Under the pieces are notes generated by a model. It saw only the letters and a list, made by a program, of their open reading frames with translations, had not been told where the DNA came from and searched no databases. The translations under genes and the position numbers were made by a program. A DNA stretch of 64,000 nt from Cryptomeria japonica (Eukaryota > Streptophyta > Pinopsida > Cupressales > Cupressaceae): the NCBI RefSeq assembly GCF_030272615.1, contig NC_081406.1, positions 239,248,422 through 239,312,421 on the forward strand. The letters run 5' to 3'. Positions 1 to 13,500 of the stretch are shown one piece after another. The number at the start of each line of letters is the position of its first letter. Position 1 is the stretch's first letter.

Positions 1-830
1 GGCATTGGTTTTAGTTACAATGGATATTTATGTGTATCTTTTCATTATTCTCATTTTGTTTCAAGGTTTGAAAAGTAAAAGTTTGTTACCCTATTTCCCA
101 TTGATTGTTATATTTTCAACTATGTAACTGGTAGCCCGTGTCTGATAAATATACAAACTGGTATGTATATTTATTGTATGATTAAGGGTTGTTTTTGTAA
201 AAATACTCGTTACTATCATGTCTAAATATTGTTAAGAATTTGGTTCAAAAACATTTTATTAACTCATTTCGAGCTTTGCATGTGTAGTGTCAATTGGGTC
301 AAGGGTTTCATGATCCATAACTATTGTATTTTGTTAATAAAGTTTCTCTACAATGTTTGCCAGCATCCTCCCTGCATGTGCCAAAATAGGAGCTTTGGAA
401 CAAGGTATGGATATCCATCAAAGCATAATCCAAGGGGTTTTTTTGTCAAAAATTAGTTGCAAATGCTCCAATAACAAAAATCGCAAAATGGGGTAGCATA
501 CACACGACATGTGATTAATTCGCAAAATGGATTAATTCACAAAAAAAAACTAGTCTCAATATGATTGCGGAAAAAAATTAGTTGCCCTTACCTTGCTTGT
601 GCAGAGATCACTCTGGCGGGGGGGGTAGGGAGGCAAGATGGTTGCCGCTTGCTTCAAATTGCTTTCAAAATGAAAATGAGTTTCTTTTTTTTTTTTTTTT
701 TAATAAAATGCCCGATGTCATCGGAATTCCGACGAACACGGGCATTTAAAAAAAAAAAAATGAAATTTTCACACAATGCTCCTTGTCTGTCGGAAACCTC
801 CGTCGAAATTTGACCCCAAATGTATTAGTG
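1..830. other. Unassigned AT-rich sequence, no gene seen
   Basis: This stretch left of the large satellite has no open frame with recognisable protein similarity. The two short frames (229-456, 565-813) run through low-complexity DNA and look like chance. It has homopolymer runs near 680-700 and 748-760 and a short CpG-containing block around 790-815 just before the satellite begins. I see no known element here. Confidence 0.6.
680..762. repeat. Small foldback (inverted repeat) flanked by T- and A-tracts
   Basis: The arms aaatgcccg (706-714) and cgggcattt (739-747) are exact inverted copies. Between them lies the perfect palindrome tcggaattccga (721-732). A T-tract precedes the left arm and an A-tract follows the right arm, so the complementarity extends outward. 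This could be a tiny foldback element or a MITE remnant. No target duplication was identified. Confidence 0.55.
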
Positions 831-3800
831 CTAAGAGGTCATATGGTGTCCTAACGGGTCGTAGGACACCATACAACCCATAACGACATGATATTGTAGC
901 CTAAGGGCTTATATGGGAATCATATGACCCCTAATGACACCTAAGGGGTCATATGGTGTCCTAAGGGGTTCTAGGACACCATATGACCTCTTAGGTTACC
1001 ATAGGACCCATAATGATACCATATGGTGTCCTAAGTGGTCATACGACACCGTATGACACCTTAAGACACCATACAATGCATAATGACACCATATGGTGTC
1101 TAAATGGGTCATAGGACACCATATGACCCCTTAGGTGTTGTTAGGGGTCATATTGTGTCCTAAGGGGTCATATGGTGTCTTAGGACCCCTTACGACACCA
1201 TATGACCCCATAGTACACCATATGGTGTTGGTATGGTTAGTATTATGTCCTATGACCCCTTAGGAAACCATATGACCCCCTAGTACACCATATGGTGTAA
1301 GTATAGTTCTATGGTGTCCTATGATCCCTTAGGACACCATATAACCCCTTAGGACACCATATGACCCATAATGACAAGGTGTCCTAAGGGGTCATATAGT
1401 GTCTTAAGGGGTCATAACACACCATATGACTGGTTAAGACACAATATGATCCCTAACGATAGCTAACAGGTCATAGGACACCATATGACCCCTTAGGACA
1501 CCATACAACCCATAATGACACCATATTATGTTCTAAGGGGTCATATTGTGTCGTAAGGGGTCATATGACACCATATGACCCTTTGGGACACCATAAAACC
1601 CATAACGATACCATATTGTGTCCTAAAAGGTCATATGGTATCCTAAGGGGTCATAGGACACCATATGACCCCTTAGGACACCATACGACCCATAAAGACA
1701 ACATATTATATCTTAAGGGGTCATATGGTGTCCTAAGTGGTCATAGGACACAATATGAGCCCTTATGACACTATGACCCTTAACAACCCCATATTGTGTC
1801 CTAAGGGGTCATATGGTGTACTAAGGGCTCATAGGACACAATATGACCCGTCACGACACTATGACCCTTAACAACCCCATATTGTGTCCTAAGGGGTCAT
1901 ATGGTGTCTTAAGGGGTCATAGGACACCAGATGACCCCTTCGGACACCATGTGACTCCTTAGAAGACCATATAGTATCGTTATGGGTCATATGGTATCCT
2001 AAGGGGTCATATAGTGTCATAATGGGTCATATAGTGTCATATGACCCCTTAGGACACCATATAACCCCTGACATGTTGTTAGGGTTCACATTGTGTCCTA
2101 AGGGGTCATATGGTGTCCTATGACACCTTAGGACAACATATGGTGTCATTATGAGTCATATGGTGTCCTAAGTGGTCATTAGGTGTCTTATGGTCCCTTA
2201 GGATAGCATATGACCCCTTAGGACACCATACGACCCATAATAACAACATAAGGTGTTCTAAGGGGTCATATTGTGTCTTAAGGGATCATAACACACCATA
2301 TGACTCGTTAAGACACAATATGATCCCTAACGATACCTAAGGGGTCATATGGTGTCCTAAGGGGACATAGTACAACATATAACCCCTTAGGACACCATAC
2401 GACCCATAATAACACCATATTGTGTCCTAAGGGGTCATAGGAAACCATATGACCCCTTAGGACACCATACAACCCATAATGACACCATATTGTGTCCTAA
2501 GGGTTCATATGCTGTCCTAAGGGGTCATATAGTGTCCTAAGGGTCATAGGACACCATATGACCCCTTAGGACACAATATGACCCCTAACGACACCTAAAG
2601 GGTCATATGGTGTCCTAATGGTTCATTGGAAACCATATGACCTCTTAGGTTACCATAGGATCCATAACAACACCATATGGTGTCCTAAGTGGTCATAGGA
2701 CACTATACAACCCCTTAGGACACCATACAACCCATAACGACACCATATGGTCTCTTAATGGGTCATAGGACACCATATGACCCCTGAGGTGTCATTAGGG
2801 GTTATATTATGTCCTAAGGGGTCATATGGTGTCCTATGACCCCTTAGGACACCATATGACCCCTTAGTACACCATATGGTGTCCTATGACTCCTTAGGAC
2901 ACCATATGACCCCCTAGTACACCATATGCTGTCAATATGGTCCTATGGTGTTTGATGATCCCTTAGGACACCATATGACCCCTTAGGACAACATACAACC
3001 CATAATGACAATATAAGGTGTCCTAAGGGGTCATATGGTGTCCTAAGGGGTGTCCTATGACCCCTTAGGACACCATATGACCCCTTAGCACACCATATGA
3101 CCCCTTAGCACACCATATGACCCATAATGACAACATAATGTGTCTTAAGGGGTCATACGGTGTCCTAAGGGGTCATAATACAACATATGACCCTTTAAGA
3201 CACAATATGATCCCTAACGATACCTAAGGAGTCATATGGTGTCGTAAGGGATCATTGGACACCATATGACCCCTTAGGACACCATACGACCCATAATGAC
3301 ATGATATTGTGTCCTAAGGGGTCAAATGGTGTTCTAAGGGGTCATAGGATACCATATGACCCCTTAGGACACCATACAACCCATAATGATACCATATTGT
3401 GTCATAAGAGGTCATATGGTGTCCTAAGGGGTCATATGATACCATATGACCCCTTAGGACACAATATGACCCCTACCAACACCTAAGGGGTAATATGGTG
3501 TCCTAAGGGGTCATAGGACACCATATGACCTCTTAGGTTACCATATGACCCATAACGACACCATATGGTGTCCTAAGTGGTCATAGGACACCATACAACC
3601 CATAACGACACCATATGGTGTCTTAATGGGTCATAGGACACCATACATCCCCTTATGTGTTGTTAGGGGTCATATTGTGTCCTACGGGGTCATATGGTGT
3701 CCTATGACCCCTTAGTACACTATATAGTGTCGGTATGGTTCGTATGGTGTCGTATGACCCCTTAGGACACCATATGACCCCCTAGTACACCATATGACCC

Positions 3801-6304
3801 CCTAGTACACCATATGGTGTTAGTATGGTCCTATGGTGTCCGATGATCCCTTAGGACACCATACAACCCCTTAGGACACCATATGATCAATAATGACAAC
3901 ATAAGGTGTCCTAAGGGGTCATATGGTGTCTTAAGGGGTCATAACACACCATATGACCCGTTAGGACACAATATGACCCCTAACGATAGCTAAGGGGTCA
4001 TAGAGTGTTATAAGGGGTCATAGGAAACTATATGACCCCTTAGGACACCATACGACTCATAACGACACCATATTGTGTCCTAAGGGGTTATATGGTGTTG
4101 TAAGGAGTCATAGGACACCATACGACTCCTTTGGACACCATACAACCCATAACAACACCATATTGTTCCCTAAGGGGTCATATGGTGTCCTAATGGGTCA
4201 TAGGACACCATATGACCCCTTAGGACACCATACGACCCTTAACGACAACATATTGTATCCTAATGGGTCATATGGTGTCCTAAGGGATCATAGGACACAA
4301 TATGACCCCTTACGACACTATGACCCTTAACAACCCCATATTTTGTCCCCTCATGACACTATGACCCTTAACAAACCCATATTGTGTCCTAAGGGGTCAT
4401 ATGGTGTCTTAAGGGCTCATATGGCATCCTAAGGGGTCATAGGACATGAGATGACCCCTTAGAACACCACATGACCCCTTAGAACACCGTATAGTGTCAT
4501 TATGGCTCATGTCATGTCCTAAGGGGCCATATGGTGTCCTAACAGGTCATATAGTGTCCTATGACTCCTTAAGACAACATATAACCCGTTACATGTCGTT
4601 AGGGTTCACATTGTGTCCTAAGGGGTCATATGATGTCCTATGACCCCTTAGGACAATATATGACCCCTTAGGACACCATATGGTGTCATTATGGGTCATA
4701 TGATGTCCTAAGGGGTCATTAGGTGTCTTATGATATTTTAGGACACCATATGACCTCTTAGGACACCATACGATCCATACTGACAACATAAGGTGTCCTA
4801 AGGGGTCATATTGTGTCTTAAGGGATCATAACACACCATGTGACCCATTAAGACACAATATGATCCCTAACGACACCTAAGGGATCATATGGTGTCCTAA
4901 GAGGTCATAGGACACCATATGACCCCTTAAGGCATCATACAACCCATAACGACACCATATTGTGTCCTAAGGTGTCATATGGTGTTCTAAGGGGTCATAG
5001 GACACCATATGACCCCTTAGGACACCATACAACCCATAACGACACCATATTGTGTCCTAAGGGGTCATATGGTGTCCTAAGGGGTCATAGGACACCATAT
5101 GACTCCCTAGGATACAATATGTCCCCTAACAACACCTAAGGGGTCATATGGTATCCTAATGGGTCATAGAACACCATATGACCTCTTAGGTTACCATATG
5201 ACCCATAACCACACCATATGGTTTCCTAAGTGCTCATAGGACTCTATATGACCCCTTGGGATAGCATACAACCCATAACGACACCATATGGTGTCTTAAT
5301 GGGTCATAGGATGTCATATGACCCCTTAGGTGTCGTTAGGGGTCATATTGTGTGCTAAGGAGTCATATGGTGTCCTATGACCCCTTAGGACACTATATGA
5401 CCCCTTAGTACACCATATGGTGTTGGTATGGTTCGTATGGTGTCCTATGACCCCTTAGGACACCATATGACCCCCTCATACACCATATCATGTCAGTATG
5501 GTCCTATGGTGTTCGATGATCCCTTAGGATACCATATGACCCCTTAGGACACCATACGACCCATAATAACAACATAAGGTGTTCTAAGGGGTCATATGGT
5601 GTCTTAAGGGGTCATGACACACCATATGACCCGTTAAGACATAATATGATCCCTAATGACACCTAAGGGGTCATATGGTGTCCTAAGGGGTCATATGACA
5701 CCATATGATCCCTTAGGACACCATATGACCCATAACGACACCATATTGTGTCCTAAGGGGTCATATGGTGTCCTAAGGGGTCATAGGATACCATAAAATC
5801 CATAACGACACCATATTATGTCCTAAGGGGTCATATGGTGTCCTAAAGGGTCATAGGACACAATATGGCCCCTTACGACACCATACAACCCATAATGACA
5901 ACATATTGTATCCTAAGGGGTCATATGGTGTCCTAAGGGGTCATAGGACACTATATGACCCCTTATGACACTATGACCCTTAGAAACCCCATATTGTGTC
6001 CTAAGGCATCATATGGTGTCCTAAGGGGTTATATGGTGTCCTAAGGGGTCATAGGACACTAGATGACCCCTTAGGACACCATGTGACCCCTTAGAACATC
6101 AAATAGTGTTGTTATGGGTCATATGGTGTCCTAAGGGGTCATATGGTGTCCTAACGGGTCATAGGACACCAGATGACCCCTTAGGACACCAGATGACCCC
6201 TTAGAACACCATATAGTGTCATTATGGGTCATATGGTGTCCTAAGGGGTCATATGGTGTCCTAACAGGTCATATAGTGTCCTATGACCCCTTAGGACACC
6301 ATAT
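831..6304. repeat. 5.5 kb satellite of a ~20 bp motif in alternating orientation
   Basis: The whole interval is variants of ggtcatatggtgtcctaagg and its reverse complement ccttaggacaccatatgacc, arranged head-to-head and tail-to-tail. Units are degenerate and about 20-21 bp. Rarer landmark variants recur on a longer scale: 'tgatccctaacgat'-type junctions at about 1447, 2321, 3208, 3974, 4861 and 5647 are 766-887 bp apart. 'gttagggttcacattgtg' occurs at about 2072 and 4595, some 2.5 kb apart. This indicates a higher-order repeat. Open frames inside, with repeated Y-D-P-L-G-H peptides, are translations of the repeat and not genes. Confidence 0.93.
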
Positions 6305-7210
6305 TTCCCCCGTCCCTCCATATCTCACCCTTCATCCTTACCTCATATGGTTTAGCATATCAAGTTATAGGGTCTATGGTTATTGTATAGGGTCAAGGAT
6401 TTAGCATATTGGATGATACGATCTAGGGTATTTGTTATAGGTTTTAAATGGTTTAATTTTTATGGTTGTGGCTATCAAACTATAGGGTATAGAGTACAAA
6501 TTTATCAAAGGTTAAATTTTTTTAATGGAAGTCATTTGGCTAGCACCGAATGAGTTGCACTAAAAAATGGTCATATGGGACCCTTGACTCATGATCCAAG
6601 CCCACATTCTCTCATTTTATCTTCTTTTCTGGCACATGATCAGACAAAAAAATGCTTTTTGAATGGTGTTGACATTTTATGCAAGGTTATTTTATACATT
6701 CCATCAGCTCTCCACCACCTTTTTTTCATTTGCAATGCCGAAGAGGAAGAACATAGGTTTTTTATTCAAATTTGAATAATTGAGGTAATATTTTCTTGTT
6801 TTTAGAATTCAAATACTAATTAAGTGTTATATTGTTTAAATGTTAGAATAAAAGTTTTTTGTCAAAATTGATTATAATCCTATTAGATTTACATTAGATT
6901 TAATAATGCATATGAAGGAAGTTGCATAAGAAAATTATTTGTTTTGTGGTTTAAAACAAAATTTGCAATTTCATACATTCTTTTTAAGATCGTATGAAAT
7001 AATTTAAAAAAGGAATACATGAAATAATTTTAATTTCATATATCCATTTTAACATGTGCATAATTAGGATAGTCATAGATGCATTAGGACTATCCTAACA
7101 TAATTAGGACAATCATAGATGTATTAGGACTTCCCCTTACGACTCTTAAAATCTCTTTATAAATTAACTTTATTCTCTTTTATGTGCATGTACATGTAGA
7201 AATCATCATC
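6305..7210. other. Unique AT-rich spacer between satellite and the + strand transposase-like gene
   Basis: No gene is seen. It carries the candidate left terminal inverted repeat at 6559-6575. It also has a duplicated ~40 bp block (7061-7098 and 7100-7134) ahead of the gene start at 7211. Within the first copy ttaggatagtc (7064-7074) and gactatcctaa (7088-7098) are inverted 11 bp arms. If the downstream gene was ever transcribed, its promoter would lie here. Confidence 0.5.
6559..6575 (+). repeat. Candidate left terminal inverted repeat of a DNA transposon
   Basis: The 17 bp actaaaaaatggtcata here is repeated exactly as its reverse complement at 31298-31314. A second, 12-of-13 match lies inward in the same order (6596-6608 against 31246-31258 inverted). 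The preceding base makes the left end read CACTA; the right end reads AACTA. The pair brackets both transposon-like genes, but the match is short and AT-rich. Confidence 0.4.
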
Positions 7211-10200
7211 ATGTTGAGGAAATGACCAAAAAATGTAACACTAGAAGAGCACGAAGCTAAGAATGTAGAAAAAAGAGAAGGAATGAAGCAACTCCGTAAA
7301 GAAAGGAAATTGAATACCATAGAAGAAGAGGTGCCAATTGAAGAGGAACATGAAATATACATCCAATCTAAGACAAACAGAATTGGCCACACAAAGGCAA
7401 CATATGCAAAACCTTCGTGCAATGAGATAATTGAATCCTGAGGTTGAGAGAATGTCTACCAAAATTCAAGTTGAAGGCACCCCATCTCTTACATCTCAAG
7501 TTGAAGGCATACCATCTCTTATTGGCACACTGTTGGCATCTACAACATCTCATATTGAATGCACTCCCTCTATGACATTTCATGTTGCAAGTAATTCACG
7601 ATTGACATCAAGTATTGGAGCTACACCATCTTGTACACCTCAATTTCAAGGTATGTCATCATTTTCATCTCTGGTTGAAGGTATGCCACCTATCCCTAAT
7701 GTTGTTGACATTCTTAATCCTTAGGTAACTCAAAGTTTGAGAACACCTCCTAGAGTTTTGCATAGAAAGCGTAAGTATTTGATTGACATTGATGCTAATG
7801 TTTTGAAACCAATGATTGACAATATTCCTAAGCGTACTTGTCAAAGACATGCTAACTGGATATGGAAAATATTTTTTGAACCTTTAAATGAGACAGGAAG
7901 ATGTCAACTATTTGTTGAAATGATGAGAAATCTAAAATTTAGGCCCGTAATGAAGATTCTTGGGATAAGAACATCGATTGAATCAAGTGACAAATCTATT
8001 GTGAAGAATCTGATGAATGCATATGATACTGTTGGTTCTAACTCATGCACAAAAGATAGTAATGCCACAGGACATGTTATTACATCAACAATTGTAAGCA
8101 CTCAAACTAAGAAATCTCCCTCATTAGAAAGACAAGTAAACAATTGAAGATAAGTAGACAAACTCTAATGAGAGCTATGGGAAGGTGACAAAGAGTAGAG
8201 GATCCATATAACAATGAGTTATGGGCATTTTCCAGTAGATTACCATGGAAAAATAAAGGAATTGTTGAAGCCTTGAGATCCCTAATTGAATATTTTTGGA
8301 AGAATAACACAAGGGTCTCTCCAAATCAAAGAGATGTTGTAAGAAGGAGGATTGGTAGTAAAATCCATGATCCACATCTGAAACATTTTTTGGATATGAC
8401 TCAAACATAATTTCTTGCTGTTTCAACGTATGTATCCTCAAATTAAAATTACTCAAAGATTCTTTGAAATGGTAAAGCCTTTTTATGTCAAAATAAATCA
8501 CACATGCACAACTTGTTGTTGTAGAGTACATATCAAATTTTCTAACCATTATGATGTTTATCAACACATATGTATAGACTTGCATGCTAACAATGTTTTG
8601 TAGGAATGCAACATAAATGGTCCATCGACATCTTCAAGGGAGTTCATATCTAGGATCTTATGTGAAAGAGTAGATGGTCAAGTATATTAGAATAAGTGTT
8701 GCTTGGATGGCACATGTGTTCATTGTGGTGGATTGCAATATTTACAAATTTGTCAACATATGGATATTGGACAAGAAATTGGTAATGAATTAGTGGAATT
8801 TGGAAAATATAAGACAATGGCCTACATGTTAAAAGATGGAAAAGAAGCAAAAATGTGTGAATTGGTTAGTGAGGAGATTCCAGTGCATCAGTTTATGGGC
8901 ATCTTTCATGAGAATATACTGTATGAGTATGCAAGGCATAACCATCGAGCTCATTGGTTGGAATTGCAATTTAAGTTTTGTAAGGACACATTTCCACTTC
9001 ATACAATCATTTCAATTGTTGACTTTGCAAAGAACTACACACTACAACTGTAGAATGAGGTGCAATCACAATATTACAACTCCACACAATTTGCTATTTT
9101 GTAAATATATCATTCATTCATGCACATGATAGTATGGAAGAGGATAGGAAGATATTGAGGGAGTATCATTTTTACATCAGTGATTATCGCTCACACTCTA
9201 CAGAGTTTGTGAAAGGTTGTTTTCAGACATTCTACAATGATTTGGCTAGCCAAGGCATATCATTCAGTCAACATATCATATGGTCAGATAATTGTGCATT
9301 GTAATTTAAGAACTCTCAGATGTTTTACTGGTTGAGTAGGATGCATAAGTTGACTACTATTAAACATGTGTGGAATTTCTCCGAGGTTGGGCATGGAGAA
9401 GGGGAGCATGATGGTGCAGGAGCATGTATTAAAAGATCTTTAGCACAAGAAGAGTTAAAGTACAAAGGGAATGCAAACTTGAAAGATGCAAAATCAATTG
9501 TTTAGTTGTGCAATGGTACAGTTGGTCCAGGTAATCAAGGTAAGTCTTCAGTTCGCAGATTTTTTTGGTTAGTAGATGATACTAACATTGCAAAATTTGA
9601 AGATTATTGTACATTGAAAGGATAGAGTGAGCTACACTCTTTCAAAATCTCTAATGCAGGTTCATGGACTATCCATACATGACAGATGACATGTTATTGT
9701 TCTTCATGTAGAGCTGGTGCCTATAATGAGTGTGAGTGAAAGGAGTGGGTGGACGAATGGTGTATGAGGCCTCTAATCCCACATGAGACATATCAACCTC
9801 CGAGTGCACTACAAATAACACAGATTGAAGCGTTAGTTGACTTTGACCATGTGTCAGATTTAGTCCAACTAGGTAAATTATCCACATGCAAATTTTTGTA
9901 CTTTAATATTTTACCTTAGTTGTTTGCTAAATTCTTCTCACTTTATCATTGCAGGGCATGTTTATGTAGTTATTACAGCTGAAGACAATGAAGAAGGAAC
10001 AAATTATTACCTGTCATTTTGTGGACACAAAAATGAAATTGGATGGCCTTGTGGTAGATGGAGAAAATATTGAGTACCCCATGGGATCAGTAGTTGTTAC
10101 TGGTACATGGCTTAGAAGGTACCCAATGAAGAAGTCTAACTTGTGTCTGTTCAAGGACTTCGAGACACATAGGAAGATTCTTCATTATTCTAACCTTGTT

Positions 10201-10344
10201 GTAGCTTTAAATATTCATTTGATTAGATATGGGGGCAGACCACTAAATAAGAACCTATGGAAGGTTTGTGAGTTTGACCATGAGGCCATACTAGACATGA
10301 TAAAGAGTAGAGAAGATCTAGATGGCTCATTGGATGAAATGTAA
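7211..10344 (+). pseudogene. Decayed DDE-type transposase-like gene, family unassigned
   Basis: Several frames join into one degenerate protein. After an acidic/basic N-terminus (7211-7430) come a basic, possibly DNA-binding part (7737-8400), a Cys/His block with HTCTTCCCRVH near 8500, another with CVHCGG near 8720, then I-V-D-F-A-K-N-Y (about 9020), W-S-D-N-C (about 9281) and H-G-E-G-E-H-D-G (about 9390). The order D-F-A-x-N-Y, S-D-x-C, H-G-x-G-x-x-D matches a pattern I know from uncharacterised eukaryotic transposase-like proteins with an RNase H-like fold; I cannot name the family. An 82 bp GT-AG intron (9873-9954) fits the frame. Many stops (TAG at 7722, 8601, 8688, 9051 and 9503; TAA at 9302; TGA at 7223) and at least four frameshifts make it non-functional. 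It is separated from the convergent minus-strand gene by satellite repeats. Confidence 0.7.
9873..9954 (+). other. Predicted intron of the transposase-like pseudogene
   Basis: The donor is gtaaat and the acceptor is cattgcag after a T-rich tract. Splicing joins ...D-L-V-Q-L to G-H-V-Y-V-V-I-T without a frame change. An intron argues that this gene belongs to a DNA transposon or host gene and not to a retroelement. Confidence 0.6.
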
Positions 10345-10564
10345 ATGTAAAAACTTGTAATATCAATAATACTTCGATATATGTACATGACTTGTATTTT
10401 TCGACTACTCGAGGCACTGTAATATTAAAAATTGAGTTTTAGTCCTTTTTTGTGTGATTTTATGTAAATAATGTCATTTTGGAGCATTAGAGATCACATG
10501 GGATCATTTCTTGAAGTTTTAGGCTAATATGGTAAAAGATGTAAAAAATGCTCATTTGTTGTCA
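10345..10564. other. Short spacer, no gene seen
   Basis: AT-rich 3' flank of the transposase-like pseudogene leading into the first, degraded satellite unit. No terminator or gene is recognisable. Confidence 0.5.
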
Positions 10565-13500
10565 ATCACTCAAAGTGTGAAAAATTGTCAAAATTTGGCA
10601 TCATTTTTCTCGATGTTAGTGACACGTAAGAATGATTCATTTGATCCTACAGGGTCTTTCTATGGAACTCTAAAAAAGACTCTCTTGGTTTAGGTAGACT
10701 CAGATCTAATTGCTCGTGGCAACACTTTCTCGGTTGTGACAAAAAGCATCACATGAGTTCAATGAAAAGTTGCACAATGCCCCATCTTTCAATTCGCTTT
10801 TCACGGTACCAAACCATCATCTTTTAAACATTCAGGTGGCCGAGTTTACGCTAGGAATGGCTTCATTCCTCTATCGAACTCACCCGATCGATGAGAGCCA
10901 CACCCTAGCAACGAAATCGCTTAAGTGCTCAAGTTGCTCAAAGTTGTTAATATTTGGAATTGCGTTTATTGGCACTTGTTAATCATAAGAACAAGTCATT
11001 TGATCATACGGGGTCATGTTATGTCACTCTAAAAAATCCTCTCTTGGTTTAGGTAGACTCGGATCCAATTGCGCGTGGCAACACTTTCTCGGTTGCGACA
11101 AAAAGCTTTAGATGAGTTTAATGAAAAGTTGCACAATGCCCCATCTTTCAATCCACTCATCATGACACTAAACCGTCAACTCTTATACGTCAGGGTGACC
11201 AGGTTTATGCTAGGAATGCCTTTATTTTTCTCTCCAACTTGCCCGATCATTGCGGGCCACACCCTAACAGTGAAATCGCTTAAGTGCTCAAGTTGCTCAA
11301 AGTTATCAATATTCGGCATTGCATTTCTTAGTCCCTATTAATCATAAGATTGACACCTTATCCTACATGGTCATGTTATGATAGTCTAAAAAAGCCTCTC
11401 TCGATTTAGGTAGACTCAGATCCAATTGCTCGTGGTGACACATTCTCGGTTGGGACAAAAAGCGCCTGATTAGTTCAATGAAAAGTTGCACAATGCCCCA
11501 TCTTTCAATCCGCTTGTCCTGACACTGAACCGTTAGCTCATACACATCGGGGTGGATGGGTTTACACTAGGAATACCTTCATTTTTCTCTCCAACTTATC
11601 CAATCATTGCGGGCCACACCCTAGCAGCGAAATCGCTTAAGTGCTCAAGTTGCTCAAAGTTGTCAATATTTGGCATCACGTTTCTCGGTGCTCGTTAATC
11701 ATAAGGACAAGATGTCTAATACTATAGGGTCATGTTATGGCACTCTAAAAAATCCTCTCTCAATTTAGATAGACTCGGATCCAATTGCTTGTGGCGACAC
11801 TTTCTCAGTTGCAACAAAAAGCATTAGACGAGTTCAATGAAAAGTTGCACAATGCCCCATATTTCAATCCGCTTGTCGCGGCACCCAACTGTCAGCTTGT
11901 ATGCATTAGGGTGGCTGGTTTTACAATAGGAATGCCTTCAGTTTTCTCTCCAACTCATCTAATCATTGCGGGCCACACCCTAGCAATGAAATCGCTCAAG
12001 TGCTCAAGTTGCTCAAAGTTGTCAATATTCGGCATCACATTTCTCGGTGCCCATTAATCATAAGAATGTGTTGTCTAATCCTACGGGGTCATATTATTTC
12101 ACTCTAAAAAAGCCTCTCTCGGTTTTGGTAGACTCGGATCCAATTGCTCGTGGTGACACTTTATCAATTGCAACAAAAGGCGTCAGATGAGTTGAATGAA
12201 AAGTTGCACAATGCCCCATCTTTCAATCCGATCATCGTGGCACCGAACCATCAGCTTGTATGCATCGGGGTAGCTAGGTTTACACTAGGAATGCATTCAT
12301 TTTTCTCTCCAACTCACCTGATCGTTGCGGGCCACACCCTAGCATCAAAATTCCTTAAGTGCTCAAGTTGCTCAAAGTTGTCAATATACGACATCACATT
12401 TCACAACGCCCGTTAATCATAAGAACAATCCATCTAATCCTATGAGGTTGTGTTATGGCACTCTAAAAATATCTCTCTCAGTTTAGGTAGAATCGGATCC
12501 AATTTCTCGTGGTTACACTTTCTCGATTACGACAAAAAGCGTCAAATGAGTTTAATGAAAATTTGCACAATGCCCCATCTTTCAATCCGCTCATCGTGGC
12601 ACTGAACCATTAGATTGTACACTTCAATGTGGATGGGTTTATGATAGGAATTCCTTCATTTTTCTCTCCAACTCACCCAATCGTTGCAGGCCACACCCTA
12701 GCAGTGAAATCGCTTAAGTGCTCAAGTTGCTCAAAGTTGTCAATATTCGGCATCGTGTTTCTTGGCACCTGTTAATAATAAAAACTAGTCATCTGATCCT
12801 ATGAGGTCATGTTATGGCACTCTAAAAAAGCCTCTCTTGGTTTAGGTAGACTCAGATCCAATTTCTCGTGGTGACACTTTCTCGCTTGCGACAAAAAGCG
12901 TCAGATGAGTTCAATGAAAAGTTGCACAATGCCCCATCTTTCAATCCGCTTGTCATGGAACCAAATCGTTAGCTCGTACATGTCAATGTGGATGGTTTTA
13001 CACTAGGAATGACTTTGTTTTTCTCTCCAACTCGCCCAATCGTTGCAGGCCACATGCTAGCAACAAAATCACTTAAGTGCTCAAGTTGCTCAAAGTTGTC
13101 AATATTCGGCATTGCGTTGCTTGATGCTCGTTAATGATAATAATGAGCTGTTTGATCCTACGGGGTCAAGTTATGGCACTTTAAAAAAGACTCTCTCAAT
13201 TTAGGTAGACTCGGATCCAATTTCTCATTGTGACACTTTCTTGGTTGTAACAAAAAGCGTCAGATGAGTTGAGTGAAAAGTTGCACAATGCCCTATCTTT
13301 CAATCCGCTCATCGTGGCACCAAATCGTCTAATCGTACGCATCAGGGTGGCTGGTTTTATGCTAGGAATGCCTTTGTTTTTCTCTCCAACTCATCTGATC
13401 GTTGCGTACCATACCCTAGTAGTGAAATCGATTAAGTGCTCAAGTTGCTCAAAGTTGTCAATATTTGGCATCGTATTTCTCGATGCCCGTTAATCATAAG

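Noticed and set aside
1565-6404. Open frames of 60-85 codons within the satellite (e.g. 1565-1768, 4073-4330, 6216-6404)
   Set aside because: They translate the 20 bp repeat into repeated Y-D-P-L-G-H-type peptides and occur on both strands; no independent evidence of coding.
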